Positions 50,068 to 59,428 of a DNA stretch of 64,000 nt are shown one piece after another (the first letter of the stretch is position 1; each line of letters opens with the position of its first letter). Below the pieces are notes generated by a model that was given only the letters and a program-made list of their open reading frames with translations, searched no databases and was not told where the DNA came from. The DNA is from Clostridia bacterium. Lineage in GTDB: Bacteria; Bacillota; Clostridia; Christensenellales; Borkfalkiaceae. The stretch is taken from assembly GCA_017457225.1 (NCBI GenBank), contig JAFTHW010000010.1, forward strand, positions 16,348 through 80,347, given 5' to 3'. The translations under genes were made by a program, and so were the position numbers.

Positions 50068-52218
50068 TTATTTTACCCAGAAATCCGCTTCATCCATTAA
50101 ATAGTTACTGCTGTAATTGTCGTACATATCCGGATCGATCGTCCAAGCAAAGGATTGATCGTACACGGCGCTCGTAAATCCCGTCGCAAAATTCACGGCG
50201 TTATAGCGCGCTTTCGTGAATCCGTACGCAGGCATCTGATTGTACTCCCCGTAGAGCGCCGAAGCCATATCGCCCGAAGCGTACGTGATATACATACCGA
50301 TCTTTTCCCCTGCGTTCTTGTTATTCTGCCAAGCGGTAATGAGTTGATCGGTCACCGCGTTGGGTTGCGTACCCATCCAATTAATCACGAGCGGCATATA
50401 ATAGCTTCCGTTCCGTTTAACCGTCTTATATTTATTGTCCGTGGACGCATAGGAAAGATTGTTGTAGGTGAGCTCGTAACCCGAGAGTTTTTTATAACGT
50501 ACGCCGCCGTCGTCCTCGTCGTACTCCTCCCCGTCCTCGTCGTACAGCCAACCGCCCCGACGAAGACTCTCTTTCGCCTTTTCCACGCTGTATTCGTATT
50601 TGTTGAGTTGCAATTTATCCTTAACCGCCTGATACGTTGCCGAGCCTGTATAATAGGGCGCGTCTACTACGCTCCCGTAGCCGCCCGTAAACGTCTGCGC
50701 GAACTCGTTGCGGTCAATGGTATACATGACCGCCCTGCGGACTTCCGCAAATTGCGCCGCCCCGAAATCGCAACGGAAGGCGAGTTTGCCGTACCCAGCG
50801 CGATCGTAATGCGTTTCTTTAAAGCGGACGTTATCCACAACGGCGAGTGCCGCTTTCGTTTCCTCTCCGCCTGTGATCGAAGCCAAGACGTCCACTCTGC
50901 CTTTTTTTAACTGATCGAGCTGCGTTTCCGCCACGATCTTCACGTACGAAATTTTATCAATGGAAGCCTTGCCGCGAAAGTCCCCTTTGTAACGTTCGTT
51001 GCGCTTCAACGTCGCCACTTTCGAGCTCGCGTCGTACGATTCCACAACGTACGGCCCCGAATAGGGAAACTCGTCTTTCGAAACGCTTTGGATATTGTTT
51101 TTCAAAGTTTCCGAAGTCACGTAAGCGCTCACGCCGTTTCTGTCGGTTTTTTCATAAAACCCCGATTCGATATACGCTCCCTGTCCGTCGTCTTTGATCC
51201 GATACTCGCCGAGATACAAGGCAAGCGGCGCAGGCGTAAACGCGCCGTAACGGATTGCGTAATAGTAATTCGCGTACTCAGGCTTCACCGTCACCGAAAA
51301 CGTATGGGTATCGAGCAGCCGTATCCCCGAAAACGGAACGGGCGTACCGCCCCCCTCATACGCGTGAAAGGCTTCGTAGCCAACAAGCGTCAATCCCGCC
51401 GCGTCCGAGCCGCCCGCCTCCCGCATCACTTTACTGCTACCCACAAGCGTGGAAACCACGTAATTTTCAGCCGTGATCGGCGTACCGTCCGAAAACGTGA
51501 GATCGTCCGCCACCGTCATCGTAAATGTCAGCGTTCCGTCCGCGTTTTCCGTTTGAGTATGGGAACGCAAAATATCCGCCCCTGCCCATTGAAACACCCC
51601 ACCCATGTCTGCAACGACCGTGGAATATCCGCTCGTTAAATTCTGAATATCCAAATCCGAAGACCCCGGCGCGGACTTGCCGAACGAGGAGTCTCTGAAA
51701 TTCCCTGTCAATTCTGTATGACTACCTAAAATTACGGAATTATCGGACGTCGTGACTCGCGCGGAAACGATCGCGTCCGCTACTCCCCAATACGGATTGG
51801 TTTGCAGGTTTTCGATCTTCGCGTTGTAAACGTCGTAGTATTGGTTGGAATACAGCGGCACTTCGGGCGCGAGCAGATTCCAACGCTGGATATAGAGTCT
51901 CCACCACTCGTTATACGCATCCGTTGCCGTCGGAAAGTTTGCCGTCGGCGTGGCATTGTAAACCATTGCCATCGATAAAAAATCCATTCCCAATTCGTAT
52001 TCGACTCCCCCCACCGTCGCGTAGGCTTTTCCCGCCCGTTCGGTTACGGAATCCAGAGTCACTTGCTTGCCGATTTTTTCATAGACGGACTCGTAATTTT
52101 CCCGAGTGACTACGTCTTGCCAAAGCTCGCCGCTCCCCTTTTTCCGACAGCCGAACGCCGTAAACGTAAGCGCGAGCGCGCCCGTGATTACACAAATTGT
52201 TTTCACTTTCTTTTCCAT
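50068..52218 (-). CDS. oppA: Peptide-binding lipoprotein (SBP family 5, OppA-like)
   Basis: The start is the ATG at 52218, opening MEKKVKTICVITGAL; frame upstream of it is antisense to metY. The 716-residue protein has lipobox AFGC (Cys about 24) and family features: TLTFTMTVADDLTFSDGTPITAENYVVS near 225-255, VVESYDASSKVATLKRNERYKGD, LKKGRVDVLA and VRRAVMYTIDRNEFAQTFTGGYG. It is longer than most OppA proteins (about 550). A weak AGAG lies before the ATG. It captures peptides for the permease encoded 26 bases downstream. Confidence 0.9.
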   Translation of the reverse strand: MEKKVKTICVITGALALTFTAFGCRKKGSGELWQDVVTRENYESVYEKIGKQVTLDSVTERAGKAYATVGGVEYELGMDFLSMAMVYNATPTANFPTATDAYNEWWRLYIQRWNLLAPEVPLYSNQYYDVYNAKIENLQTNPYWGVADAIVSARVTTSDNSVILGSHTELTGNFRDSSFGKSAPGSSDLDIQNLTSGYSTVVADMGGVFQWAGADILRSHTQTENADGTLTFTMTVADDLTFSDGTPITAENYVVSTLVGSSKVMREAGGSDAAGLTLVGYEAFHAYEGGGTPVPFSGIRLLDTHTFSVTVKPEYANYYYAIRYGAFTPAPLALYLGEYRIKDDGQGAYIESGFYEKTDRNGVSAYVTSETLKNNIQSVSKDEFPYSGPYVVESYDASSKVATLKRNERYKGDFRGKASIDKISYVKIVAETQLDQLKKGRVDVLASITGGEETKAALAVVDNVRFKETHYDRAGYGKLAFRCDFGAAQFAEVRRAVMYTIDRNEFAQTFTGGYGSVVDAPYYTGSATYQAVKDKLQLNKYEYSVEKAKESLRRGGWLYDEDGEEYDEDDGGVRYKKLSGYELTYNNLSYASTDNKYKTVKRNGSYYMPLVINWMGTQPNAVTDQLITAWQNNKNAGEKIGMYITYASGDMASALYGEYNQMPAYGFTKARYNAVNFATGFTSAVYDQSFAWTIDPDMYDNYSSNYLMDEADFWVK

Positions 52219-52283
52219 ATTCTCTAGTTTGTCCCAAGCCTTTCTTTTTATACTCCTCTGGTGCGATCCCCTGCCCAAAATGC

Positions 52284-52313
52284 TTGACAAAACCGCGCGC
52301 CTTGTGGTATTCT
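52284..52313 (+). promoter_or_regulatory. metY promoter
   Basis: TTGACA (52284-52289), 18 bases, TATTCT (52308-52313) with TGG before the -10. Confidence 0.7.
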
Positions 52314-52380
52314 TATGCTTGAACAAAATATTATTTATAAGGTCGCGTGCGCGAAAGAGCCACGGGGCTCGGAGGCAATT

Positions 52381-53661
52381 ATGAAGAATCAGCGTTTGGA
52401 AACGAAATGCGTACAGGGCGGATACACTCCCGGAAACGGCGAGCCCCGTCAAATTCCCATCGTACAAAGTACTACGTTTAAATATGCAACGAGCGAGGAT
52501 ATGGGAAAACTTTTCGACTTGGAAGCGAGCGGATATTTCTATTCCCGTTTGCAAAATCCCACCTGCGATACCGTCGCGGCGAAGATTTGCGAATTGGAGG
52601 GTGGCGTGGCGGCAATGCTCACCTCGTCGGGACAAGCGGCTTCCTTTTTCTCCGTATTCAATATCGCAAGCTGCGGCGATCACGTCGTTTGCTCGGCAAG
52701 TATCTACGGCGGTACGTATAACCTGTTCGCCGTTACTATGAAAAAGATGGGAATCGAGTTCACGTTCGTCGACCCCGATTGCTCGGAAAAGGAACTCAAC
52801 GCGGCATTCCAGCCCAATACAAAAGCGGTATTCGGGGAAACGGTAGCAAACCCCGCGCTCACGGTACTCGACATTGAAAAGTTTGCAAAAGCGGCGCACG
52901 CGCACGGCGTTCCCCTGATCGTAGACAATACGTTCCCCACTCCTTTCAACTGCCGTCCCTTTGAATTCGGCGCGGACATCGTAACCCACTCCACCACCAA
53001 GTATATGGACGGTCACGGCGTTGCCGTCGGCGGCTGTATCGTGGACTCGGGCAACTTCGACTGGTTGGCGCACGCGGACAAATTCCCCGGACTTTGCACT
53101 CCCGACGAGAGCTATCACGGAATCACGTACGCGACGAAGTTCGGAAAAGGCGCGTATATCACGAAAGCGACGGCGCAGCTGATGCGTGATTTCGGCTGCT
53201 CGCAATCCCCCCAGAGCGCGTTCTATCTCAACCTCGGTTTGGAGAGCTTGCACGTGCGTATGGAAAGACATTGTTTCAACGCGCAAAAAGTGGCGGAATT
53301 CCTTGAATCCAACGACAAGATCGGCTGGGTAAATTTCCCCGGCCTTCCCTCGAATAAGAACTACGCGCTCGCGCAAAAATATATGCCCAACGGTACTTGC
53401 GGCGTCGTCAGCTTCGGCGTGAAAGGCGGTAGAGCGGCGGCGGAAAAGTTTATGAAAGCTTTGAAAACTATCGCAATCGAAACGCACGTAGCCGACGCAC
53501 GTTCTTGCTGTTTGCACCCTGCAAACGCAACGCATAGACAAATGTCGGACGCGGAACTTGCCGCTGCAGGAATCCCCGGCGATTTGATTCGTTTGTCCTG
53601 CGGACTCGAACATTACGAAGATTTGATTGCTGATATCGAGCAAGCGCTCAGCGCGTTGTAA
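52381..53661 (+). CDS. metY: O-acetylhomoserine sulfhydrylase
   Basis: The start is the ATG at 52381 with GGAGG five bases upstream. The 426-residue PLP enzyme has YSRLQNPT, SSGQAASFF, VDNTFPTPFNCRPFEFGAD and the PLP Lys in HSTTKYMDGHG, ending with RLSCGLEHYEDLIADI. It makes homocysteine from O-acetylhomoserine and sulfide. metA follows 24 bases later, giving the complete direct route from homoserine. The leader is about 60 bases, too short for a SAM riboswitch. Confidence 0.95.
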   Translation: MKNQRLETKCVQGGYTPGNGEPRQIPIVQSTTFKYATSEDMGKLFDLEASGYFYSRLQNPTCDTVAAKICELEGGVAAMLTSSGQAASFFSVFNIASCGDHVVCSASIYGGTYNLFAVTMKKMGIEFTFVDPDCSEKELNAAFQPNTKAVFGETVANPALTVLDIEKFAKAAHAHGVPLIVDNTFPTPFNCRPFEFGADIVTHSTTKYMDGHGVAVGGCIVDSGNFDWLAHADKFPGLCTPDESYHGITYATKFGKGAYITKATAQLMRDFGCSQSPQSAFYLNLGLESLHVRMERHCFNAQKVAEFLESNDKIGWVNFPGLPSNKNYALAQKYMPNGTCGVVSFGVKGGRAAAEKFMKALKTIAIETHVADARSCCLHPANATHRQMSDAELAAAGIPGDLIRLSCGLEHYEDLIADIEQALSAL

Positions 53662-53685
53662 TCCATACCAAAGAGGGGCTTTGCT

Positions 53686-54603
53686 ATGCCTATTAAAATT
53701 CCCAACAATTTACCTGCGGTCAAGACGTTGACGAACGAGAATATTTTCGTAATGACGGAACATCGCGCGATCACGCAAGATATCCGTCCTTTGCAGATCC
53801 TCGTACTCAATCTCATGCCGAAAAAAATCGAGACGGAAACGCAATTCGCGCGGCTGCTCGGCAACTCCCCCTTGCAGGTGGAAATGGAGCTAATCCACAC
53901 CTCCTCCCACCAATCCAAGAACGTCGCCGAGGAGCATTTGCTCGCCTTTTATAAGACGTTCGAGGACGTGAAACACCGCAATTTCGACGGTATGATCATC
54001 ACGGGCGCGCCCGTGGAGCATCTCGCGTTTGAAGAAGTGGAGTATTGGCAAGAGCTTTGCGAGATTATGGAGTGGAGCAAAACGCACGTCCACAGTACGT
54101 TCCACGTATGTTGGGGCGCGCAAGCGGGACTGTATTACCATTACGGAATCCAAAAATACGGCGTACCTGAAAAGATGTTCGGCATCTTCCCTCACGTTGT
54201 AGAACATAAATCTTCTATGCTGTTCCGCGGTTTCGACGACGTGTTTATGGTCCCTCAATCTAGGCACACGACCGTTCTTCGCGAGGACGTCGAAAAGGTA
54301 AAAGAATTAAAAATCCTCGCTTCTTCCGATAAAACGGGAGTTTACGCGATGGCGACCAAGAACGGTAAAAATATTTTCGTTACGGGGCATTCGGAATACG
54401 ACGCCGACACCTTGAAAAACGAGTATTTGCGCGATAAATCGCAAGGCAAGCCCATCAAGATCCCCGAGAACTATTTTCCCGGCGACGACGAAACGAAGCC
54501 CCCCCTCGTTACTTGGCGAGCTCACGCGCATTTGTTATTCTCGAATTGGCTCAACTATTTCGTATATCAAAGCACGCCTTACGACATTGAAAAAGTGCAA
54601 TAA
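53686..54603 (+). CDS. metA: Homoserine O-acetyltransferase (MetA family)
   Basis: The 305-residue enzyme has the catalytic Cys in HVCWGAQAG (about 142), the His-Glu pair in VTGHSEYD, and [15 protein letters not shown]. In this family the residue after GAP-V decides the acyl donor: Glu gives acetyl-CoA and Gly (Escherichia coli GAPLG) succinyl-CoA. Glu is present, so acetyl is expected, in agreement with metY beside it. GAGGGG precedes the ATG. Confidence 0.95.
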   Translation: MPIKIPNNLPAVKTLTNENIFVMTEHRAITQDIRPLQILVLNLMPKKIETETQFARLLGNSPLQVEMELIHTSSHQSKNVAEEHLLAFYKTFEDVKHRNFDGMIITGAPVEHLAFEEVEYWQELCEIMEWSKTHVHSTFHVCWGAQAGLYYHYGIQKYGVPEKMFGIFPHVVEHKSSMLFRGFDDVFMVPQSRHTTVLREDVEKVKELKILASSDKTGVYAMATKNGKNIFVTGHSEYDADTLKNEYLRDKSQGKPIKIPENYFPGDDETKPPLVTWRAHAHLLFSNWLNYFVYQSTPYDIEKVQ

Positions 54604-54644
54604 ACGCATACCTGCCCTATCTCTTTATAAAAACAATATATAAG

Positions 54645-54683
54645 AACGCCGTTGCGGTTTTACCGCAACGGCGTTTGATTTTT
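54645..54683. terminator. Terminator of metYA and tcdA
   Basis: AACGCCGTTGCGG and its complement with a TTTTA loop, followed by TTTGATTTTTT; it serves the convergent tcdA side too. Confidence 0.85.
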
Positions 54684-54688
54684 TCTTC

Positions 54689-55387
54689 TTATTTCAATAA
54701 ATCCTTGATAACTTCCGAAGCAAGGATCAAGCCCGCCACCGACGGAACGAACGGAACGCTTCCTGGGACGGGTTTGCCTGCGCTTGTGAACTCCGCTCCG
54801 CTTTTGATCGCCTCTTCCTTGGAATACACCACTTTTACACGCTCGATTCCACGCTTTTTGAGTTCTCTTCTCATCACTCTTGCAAGCGGACAAACGGACG
54901 TTTTTTCGATGTCCGCCACTTCAAACGCCATAGGATTCAACTTATTCCCCGTACCCATGGACGAGATGACGGGAACGTTTGCCTGTTTTGCGCGCTCGAT
55001 AATCGCAATTTTGCCCGATACCGTGTCAATGGCGTCCACTACGTAATCGAACGAACTAAAATCGAATGAATCCGCCGTTTCGGGCAAATAAAAGACGTTG
55101 TGACAATACACTCTCGCTTCGGGATTGATCTCCTTAACGCGACGCGCCGCCACTTCCGTTTTCCATTCCCCGATCGTGGACTGCAACGCGATAATCTGAC
55201 GGTTGATATTAGACTCGCTGATCCGATCGTTGTCGATAAGGTGCAATTCCCCGACGCCGCTCCTCGCTAGCGCCTCCACGACGTAGCCGCCGACTCCGCC
55301 GATCCCGAACACCGCCACTTTGGCGCGAGAAAGCTTTTCAACGCCCTCCGCTCCTATCAATAATTCCGTTCTGGAAAACCGTTCCAT
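54689..55387 (-). CDS. tcdA: tRNA threonylcarbamoyladenosine dehydratase
   Basis: The 232-residue E1-like protein starts at the ATG at 55387 (GGGAG upstream, two bases after the previous stop). Motifs are VAVFGIGGVGGYVVEALARSG (ATP loop), LIDNDRISESNINRQIIA and DYVVDAIDTVSGK. The late GSVPFVPSVAGLILASEVI is typical of the family. It cyclises t6A37 of tRNAs to ct6A. Confidence 0.92.
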   Translation of the reverse strand: MERFSRTELLIGAEGVEKLSRAKVAVFGIGGVGGYVVEALARSGVGELHLIDNDRISESNINRQIIALQSTIGEWKTEVAARRVKEINPEARVYCHNVFYLPETADSFDFSSFDYVVDAIDTVSGKIAIIERAKQANVPVISSMGTGNKLNPMAFEVADIEKTSVCPLARVMRRELKKRGIERVKVVYSKEEAIKSGAEFTSAGKPVPGSVPFVPSVAGLILASEVIKDLLK

Positions 55388-55389
55388 AG

Positions 55390-56580
55390 TCATTCTCCCG
55401 TTGCTTCTTCCCATTCCTTAGGGCAAATTCTGTTCTTTTTAAACCACTCTGTATCCTTGAATACCGCGTCGCTGTGGGAGCATTGGATCGACCACTCCCC
55501 ATCGCTCGTTGAAAAGACGATATTTCCGTTCATAGACTCGAAACTCTTTCCGTCTTCCGTTACCACCGTGGTTACGTATACTTTTTCCGTGTACGGCGCA
55601 ATCCGATCCACAAACGCCTGCGAAGGGAACATATTCGCTACGTTGTCCGTGTACTCGTCGCTCCCGCAACAACAACAAACGCAAACGACTTCGGGCTCAA
55701 TAACCTCCAAAAGTTCGGCTGTGGAGGACGTGGGGCTGCCGTGGTGACCGCCCTTATACAGCGTGCATTTAGGAAGCGCGTTGCTCTCGATTAGCGATTG
55801 CTCCCCCTCCTTTTCCAAATCGCCTGTAAACAGGTAATTTTCGCCGTTTTGGGACACGAGCAAGCATACCGAATAATCATTCTCGTCGCCGGTCTTTTCT
55901 TTGTAAAAACGCTGATAAAGCACGCTCATCGTCACACCCTCGCCGAGCGTATAACTGCGCTGAGCGCCGTTTTCGTTGTTCCAACATTCCAGCGCCGTAT
56001 AATGCTTCGCGCCCAACGCCACTTCTTCGTCTCGCAACGTCTCGTAGTCTTTGCGGATCTTGGAATCCGAATTACTCAAAGGATAGTCAATAATCGTTTC
56101 GCAAACAAAACTCTCGAAAATACCGTCCACCGCCGTCGTACCGACGAAGCCTGCGATATGGTCCTGATGCGCGTGCGTTGCAACGACGTATTCCAAAACC
56201 CCATCCGCGCAATACTCTTGCAAATACGGTACGATCGTCGCCGCCGAGCCCTTGCGCGACCCCGCGTCGATCAATACTTCCGTATCCCCTACCTGGATCA
56301 GAGTACAATCTCCCGTATATTGATTCCCCAGCTCCAAAAAATGAATACTCAATTCCTCTGAAACAAGCGTTTCCGCCGAAGAGTTTTCCGTTTCCGAGCT
56401 TTCTATATTTTCACTTCCCGAGCTTTCTGTCGAAGACTCCAAATCCTCTACACTTTCCGAACGCAAGCTCTCCGATTCCGAAGATTCAAAGGATATTCCG
56501 CCGAAGCAGGAAGCGCCGACGGGGAAAAAGGTGAGGAGCATATACGCGATGAATGATTTTAAAAGAAAATTTCGTTTCAT
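55390..56580 (-). CDS. Metallo-beta-lactamase-fold lipoprotein (ComEC C-domain-like)
   Basis: The 396-residue protein starts at the ATG at 56580 with no clear ribosome site. It has a signal peptide and lipobox GASC, a Ser/Glu-rich linker (about 35-80), then a ComEC/Rec2-type hydrolase domain: GDCTLIQVGDTEVLIDAG, THAHQDHIAG (metal site), NYLFTGDLEKEGEQSL and LYKGGHHGSPTSS. Related domains are nucleases in DNA uptake, but here it is a stand-alone surface lipoprotein, so its substrate is open. It precedes tcdA in the same direction. Confidence 0.85.
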   Translation of the reverse strand: MKRNFLLKSFIAYMLLTFFPVGASCFGGISFESSESESLRSESVEDLESSTESSGSENIESSETENSSAETLVSEELSIHFLELGNQYTGDCTLIQVGDTEVLIDAGSRKGSAATIVPYLQEYCADGVLEYVVATHAHQDHIAGFVGTTAVDGIFESFVCETIIDYPLSNSDSKIRKDYETLRDEEVALGAKHYTALECWNNENGAQRSYTLGEGVTMSVLYQRFYKEKTGDENDYSVCLLVSQNGENYLFTGDLEKEGEQSLIESNALPKCTLYKGGHHGSPTSSTAELLEVIEPEVVCVCCCCGSDEYTDNVANMFPSQAFVDRIAPYTEKVYVTTVVTEDGKSFESMNGNIVFSTSDGEWSIQCSHSDAVFKDTEWFKKNRICPKEWEEATGE

Positions 56581-56593
56581 AGGTTTGAAAAGA

Positions 56594-56620
56594 ATTGCCG
56601 CCGATTCAATCGGCGGCAAT
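56594..56620 (-). terminator. Terminator after the pfl genes
   Basis: ATTGCCGCCGA and TCGGCGGCAAT with a TTCAA-type loop, followed on the minus strand by TTCTTTTC. Confidence 0.7.
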
Positions 56621-56660
56621 CGTCTACACTAGGTTGTATTTCCCACCGAGGGAATCTTTG

Positions 56661-56894
56661 TTACATAGATTCGTGAATGGTTCTGGAAATAACGTCGTCC
56701 TGCTGTTCCTTCGTCAATTTGATGAAGTTTACAGCGTATCCGGATACGCGGATCGTGAGTTGAGGATATTTTTCGGGATGCGCTTGCGCGTCCAACAACG
56801 TTTCACGGTTAAATACGTTTACGTTGAGATGATAGCCGCCGTCACTAACGTAGCCGTCCAACATATTGACCAAATTATCTACTCTGTTCGACAT
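56661..56894 (-). CDS. Stand-alone glycyl-radical subunit of split pyruvate formate-lyase
   Basis: The 77-residue protein is the PFL C-terminus alone: [38 protein letters not shown] with the radical Gly in SGY, and [15 protein letters not shown]. It has its own AAAGGAG and ATG. The frame is the same as that of the large subunit upstream, separated by one TAA and 26 further codons, so stop readthrough would join them. It resembles GrcA-type spare parts in idea, but here the main protein lacks this domain altogether. Confidence 0.85.
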   Translation of the reverse strand: MSNRVDNLVNMLDGYVSDGGYHLNVNVFNRETLLDAQAHPEKYPQLTIRVSGYAVNFIKLTKEQQDDVISRTIHESM

Positions 56895-56931
56895 AATATT
56901 TCTCCTTTTTTTATTATATTCTTTATCTACG

Positions 56932-56959
56932 CTTCCTTGCGACTTTCGCCGCAAGGAAG
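56932..56959 (-). other. Hairpin between the two pfl genes
   Basis: CTTCCTTGCG and CGCAAGGAAG form a 10-bp stem in the 78-base gap. It has no T-run, so it probably stabilises or processes the mRNA to adjust subunit ratio rather than ending it. Confidence 0.6.
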
Positions 56960-56972
56960 TTGTTTGTGATGG

Positions 56973-59006
56973 TTAGTCTTCTTTACCGAGCGAACCGGGC
57001 GTGATGGAGAAGGTGTTGGAAATACCATCTCTCGAATACTCGTAAGGGAGTTTCGCAACCGATTCCAAGGAAGCCAACGCGCCGTTTGCGTCTCTGCCGT
57101 GCATAGGGTTCGCGCCGGAAGCAAGGGGCGTACCGCCTCTTCTGCCGTCGGGCGTGTTACCCGTCTTCTTACCGTATACGACGTTGGACGTGATCGTCAA
57201 AATGGACGTCGTAGGAACGCTGTCACGGTAGGTGTAGTGGCTCTTAACCTTCTTCATAAACGTCTTCAACAACCATACTGCGATTTCGTCTGCGCGATCG
57301 TCGTTGTTGCCGTATTTGGGGAAGTCGCCTTCGATACGGAAATCTACTACGATACCGTCTTCATTACGAACGGGATATACCTTTGCGTACTTGATTGCGG
57401 ACAAGGAGTCTGCCGCGCAGGAAAGACCTGCGATACCCGTTGCGAAGAAACGACGTACGTTGGTATCGTGCAAAGCAAGCTCCAACGCTTCGTAGCTGTA
57501 CTTATCGTGCATATAGTGAATGAGGTTGAGCGTATTCACGTACAAATCTGCAAGCCACGTCATCATATTGTCGTATTTTGCAATGACTTCGTCGTAATTG
57601 AGCGCATCGTTGCTCGTGATTGCGGAGAATTCGGGGGAAACTTGCATAGGTTTGCCCGTCTTCTTGTCTTTCATCAACTCGTCTTTACCGCCGTTGATTG
57701 CGTACAACAAGCACTTCGCAAGGTTTGCTCTCGCGCCGAAGAACTGCATATCTTTACCTACTCTCATACAGCTTACGCAGCAAGCGATACAGTAGTCGTC
57801 GCCCATTTCAGGTCTCATAAGCTCGTCGCTTTCGTACTGAATGGAAGAGGTACGGATGGAAATATCCGCGCAGTATCTCTTGAATTCTTTGGGCAATCTC
57901 TTCGACCAAAGAACGGTGAGGTTAGGCTCGGGAGCAGGGCCAAGGTTGTCGAGCGTGTGCAGGATACGGAATGCCGTCTTGGTGACAAGCGTTCTGCCGT
58001 CTACGCCCATACCGCCGATCGCTTCGGTTACCCACGTGGGGTCGCCCGAGAACAATTCGTTGTATTCTTTCGTTCTCATAAACTTCACGATACGCAGCTT
58101 CATTACGAAATGATCGATGAATTCCTGCGCCTCCGTTTCCGTGATGAGTCCTTTCGCAAGGTCACGTTCGATATAAATATCGAGGAACGTCGTGTTTCTA
58201 CCGATGGACATTGCCGCGCCGTTCTGATCTTTTACCGCCGCAAGGTAACCAAAGTACAACGCTTGGATTGCTTCTTGCGCAGTTTCAGCGGGTTTGGAAA
58301 TATCGCAACCGTAGATCGCCGCCATCTCTTTGAGCGCTGCAAGCGCTTTGATTTGGTCCGCCAATTCTTCACGGTTTCTGACTTTATCGGGAGTCATATC
58401 GCCGTTGATTGCGAGTTTGTCTTCTTCTTTCTTCTTAATAAGATAATCTACGCCGTAAAGCGCTACGCGGCGGTAGTCGCCTACGATACGGCCACGACCG
58501 TACGCATCGGGAAGCCCCGTCAAAATGTGCGCGGAACGAGCCGCTCTCATTTCAGGCGTGTACGCGTCGAAAACGCCTTCGTTATGCGTTTTGCGGTATT
58601 TCGTGAAAATTTCTTTTACCTGAGGATCGATCTTATAACCGTACATTTCCAAAGCGCCTTCGGACATACGGATACCGCCGAACGGTTGCAAAGAACGCTT
58701 AAAAGGTTCGTCCGTCTGCAAGCCTACGATCTTTTCCAAATCTTTATCAAGATAACCTGCGCCGTGCGAAGTAAGCGTAGATACAATCTTAGTATCCGCG
58801 TTCAGAACGCCGCCTGCAGCAAGCTCTTTCTTCGTAAGATCACATACGATATCCCAGAGCTTCTTCGTTGCTTCCGTTGCGGGAGCAAGGAATTTCGCGT
58901 CGCCCTCATACGGCGTATAGTTCTTCTGAATGAAGTCACGTACGTCTACTTCATCATTGCACCATTTACCGGGAACAAATCCCTCCCAACCTTTGTATTG
59001 CATCAT
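56973..59006 (-). CDS. pflB: Pyruvate formate-lyase large part, lacking the glycyl-radical domain
   Basis: The 677-residue protein covers the barrel of PFL (usual length about 740-760). Present are the Cys pair in [39 protein letters not shown] and [24 protein letters not shown]. It ends at [11 protein letters not shown], exactly where the glycyl-radical domain normally starts. CoA-dependent cleavage of pyruvate to acetyl-CoA and formate needs that domain, so the 77-residue product must dock in trans. CAGGAG precedes the ATG. Confidence 0.93.
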   Translation of the reverse strand: MMQYKGWEGFVPGKWCNDEVDVRDFIQKNYTPYEGDAKFLAPATEATKKLWDIVCDLTKKELAAGGVLNADTKIVSTLTSHGAGYLDKDLEKIVGLQTDEPFKRSLQPFGGIRMSEGALEMYGYKIDPQVKEIFTKYRKTHNEGVFDAYTPEMRAARSAHILTGLPDAYGRGRIVGDYRRVALYGVDYLIKKKEEDKLAINGDMTPDKVRNREELADQIKALAALKEMAAIYGCDISKPAETAQEAIQALYFGYLAAVKDQNGAAMSIGRNTTFLDIYIERDLAKGLITETEAQEFIDHFVMKLRIVKFMRTKEYNELFSGDPTWVTEAIGGMGVDGRTLVTKTAFRILHTLDNLGPAPEPNLTVLWSKRLPKEFKRYCADISIRTSSIQYESDELMRPEMGDDYCIACCVSCMRVGKDMQFFGARANLAKCLLYAINGGKDELMKDKKTGKPMQVSPEFSAITSNDALNYDEVIAKYDNMMTWLADLYVNTLNLIHYMHDKYSYEALELALHDTNVRRFFATGIAGLSCAADSLSAIKYAKVYPVRNEDGIVVDFRIEGDFPKYGNNDDRADEIAVWLLKTFMKKVKSHYTYRDSVPTTSILTITSNVVYGKKTGNTPDGRRGGTPLASGANPMHGRDANGALASLESVAKLPYEYSRDGISNTFSITPGSLGKED

Positions 59007-59095
59007 ATCAATAACTCCTGTATATATATTATTTTTTTATCTTTATGATAAACGAACAAAGCGTTTGCAAAACACCTTTTCGATTATTTTCGTCG

Positions 59096-59428
59096 TTATT
59101 TTTTGAGCGCTTTCCGCTCTTCGATCTTCGCGTCCATCCAAAGTTCTAAAATCTCTTCGGGCTGGAATCCCGAACAACGGGCAAAGATCTCGCCGTCGTC
59201 TACAAGCAAAATCGTAGGCACTTTCTCCACTTCCCATTCTTCCATCATTTCCACGGTCGAATAGTCCGCTTCCACGTGCACCAGCCTTACGTCATCGCGC
59301 TGTTCGCAAAGTTCTTGCAAAACGGGCATCAGCGTCAGACAGTTCGCACACGACTCCCCGCTGATCTCCACGCAGCAGATCCCCTGCAACTTCTCTTTAT
59401 AATTCTTTTTGCCGATCAATTCACTCAT
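59096..59428 (-). CDS. Thioredoxin-like protein
   Basis: The 110-residue protein starts at 59428 (GTGGAG upstream), overlapping pflA by eight bases. The redox motif is CANC in ISGESCANCLTLMPVL, and the cis-Pro is in EKVPTILLVDDGE. No signal peptide, so it is cytosolic. It lies between pflA and pflB and may protect or repair the thiol or radical enzyme, an inference from position. Confidence 0.88.
   Translation of the reverse strand: MSELIGKKNYKEKLQGICCVEISGESCANCLTLMPVLQELCEQRDDVRLVHVEADYSTVEMMEEWEVEKVPTILLVDDGEIFARCSGFQPEEILELWMDAKIEERKALKK

Noticed and set aside
52314-52380. SAM or T-box riboswitch before metY
   Set aside because: Only about 60 bases of leader, with one small GAGCC/GGCTC hairpin.
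50068-53643. A 1191-codon open frame covering oppA and more
   Set aside because: The part above 52218 is antisense to metY; the signal peptide, lipobox and SBP domain start at the ATG at 52218.
57099-59048. Long plus-strand frame opposite pflB
   Set aside because: Its product is Arg/His/Val-rich with no domain pattern and is a mirror of a conserved enzyme gene.
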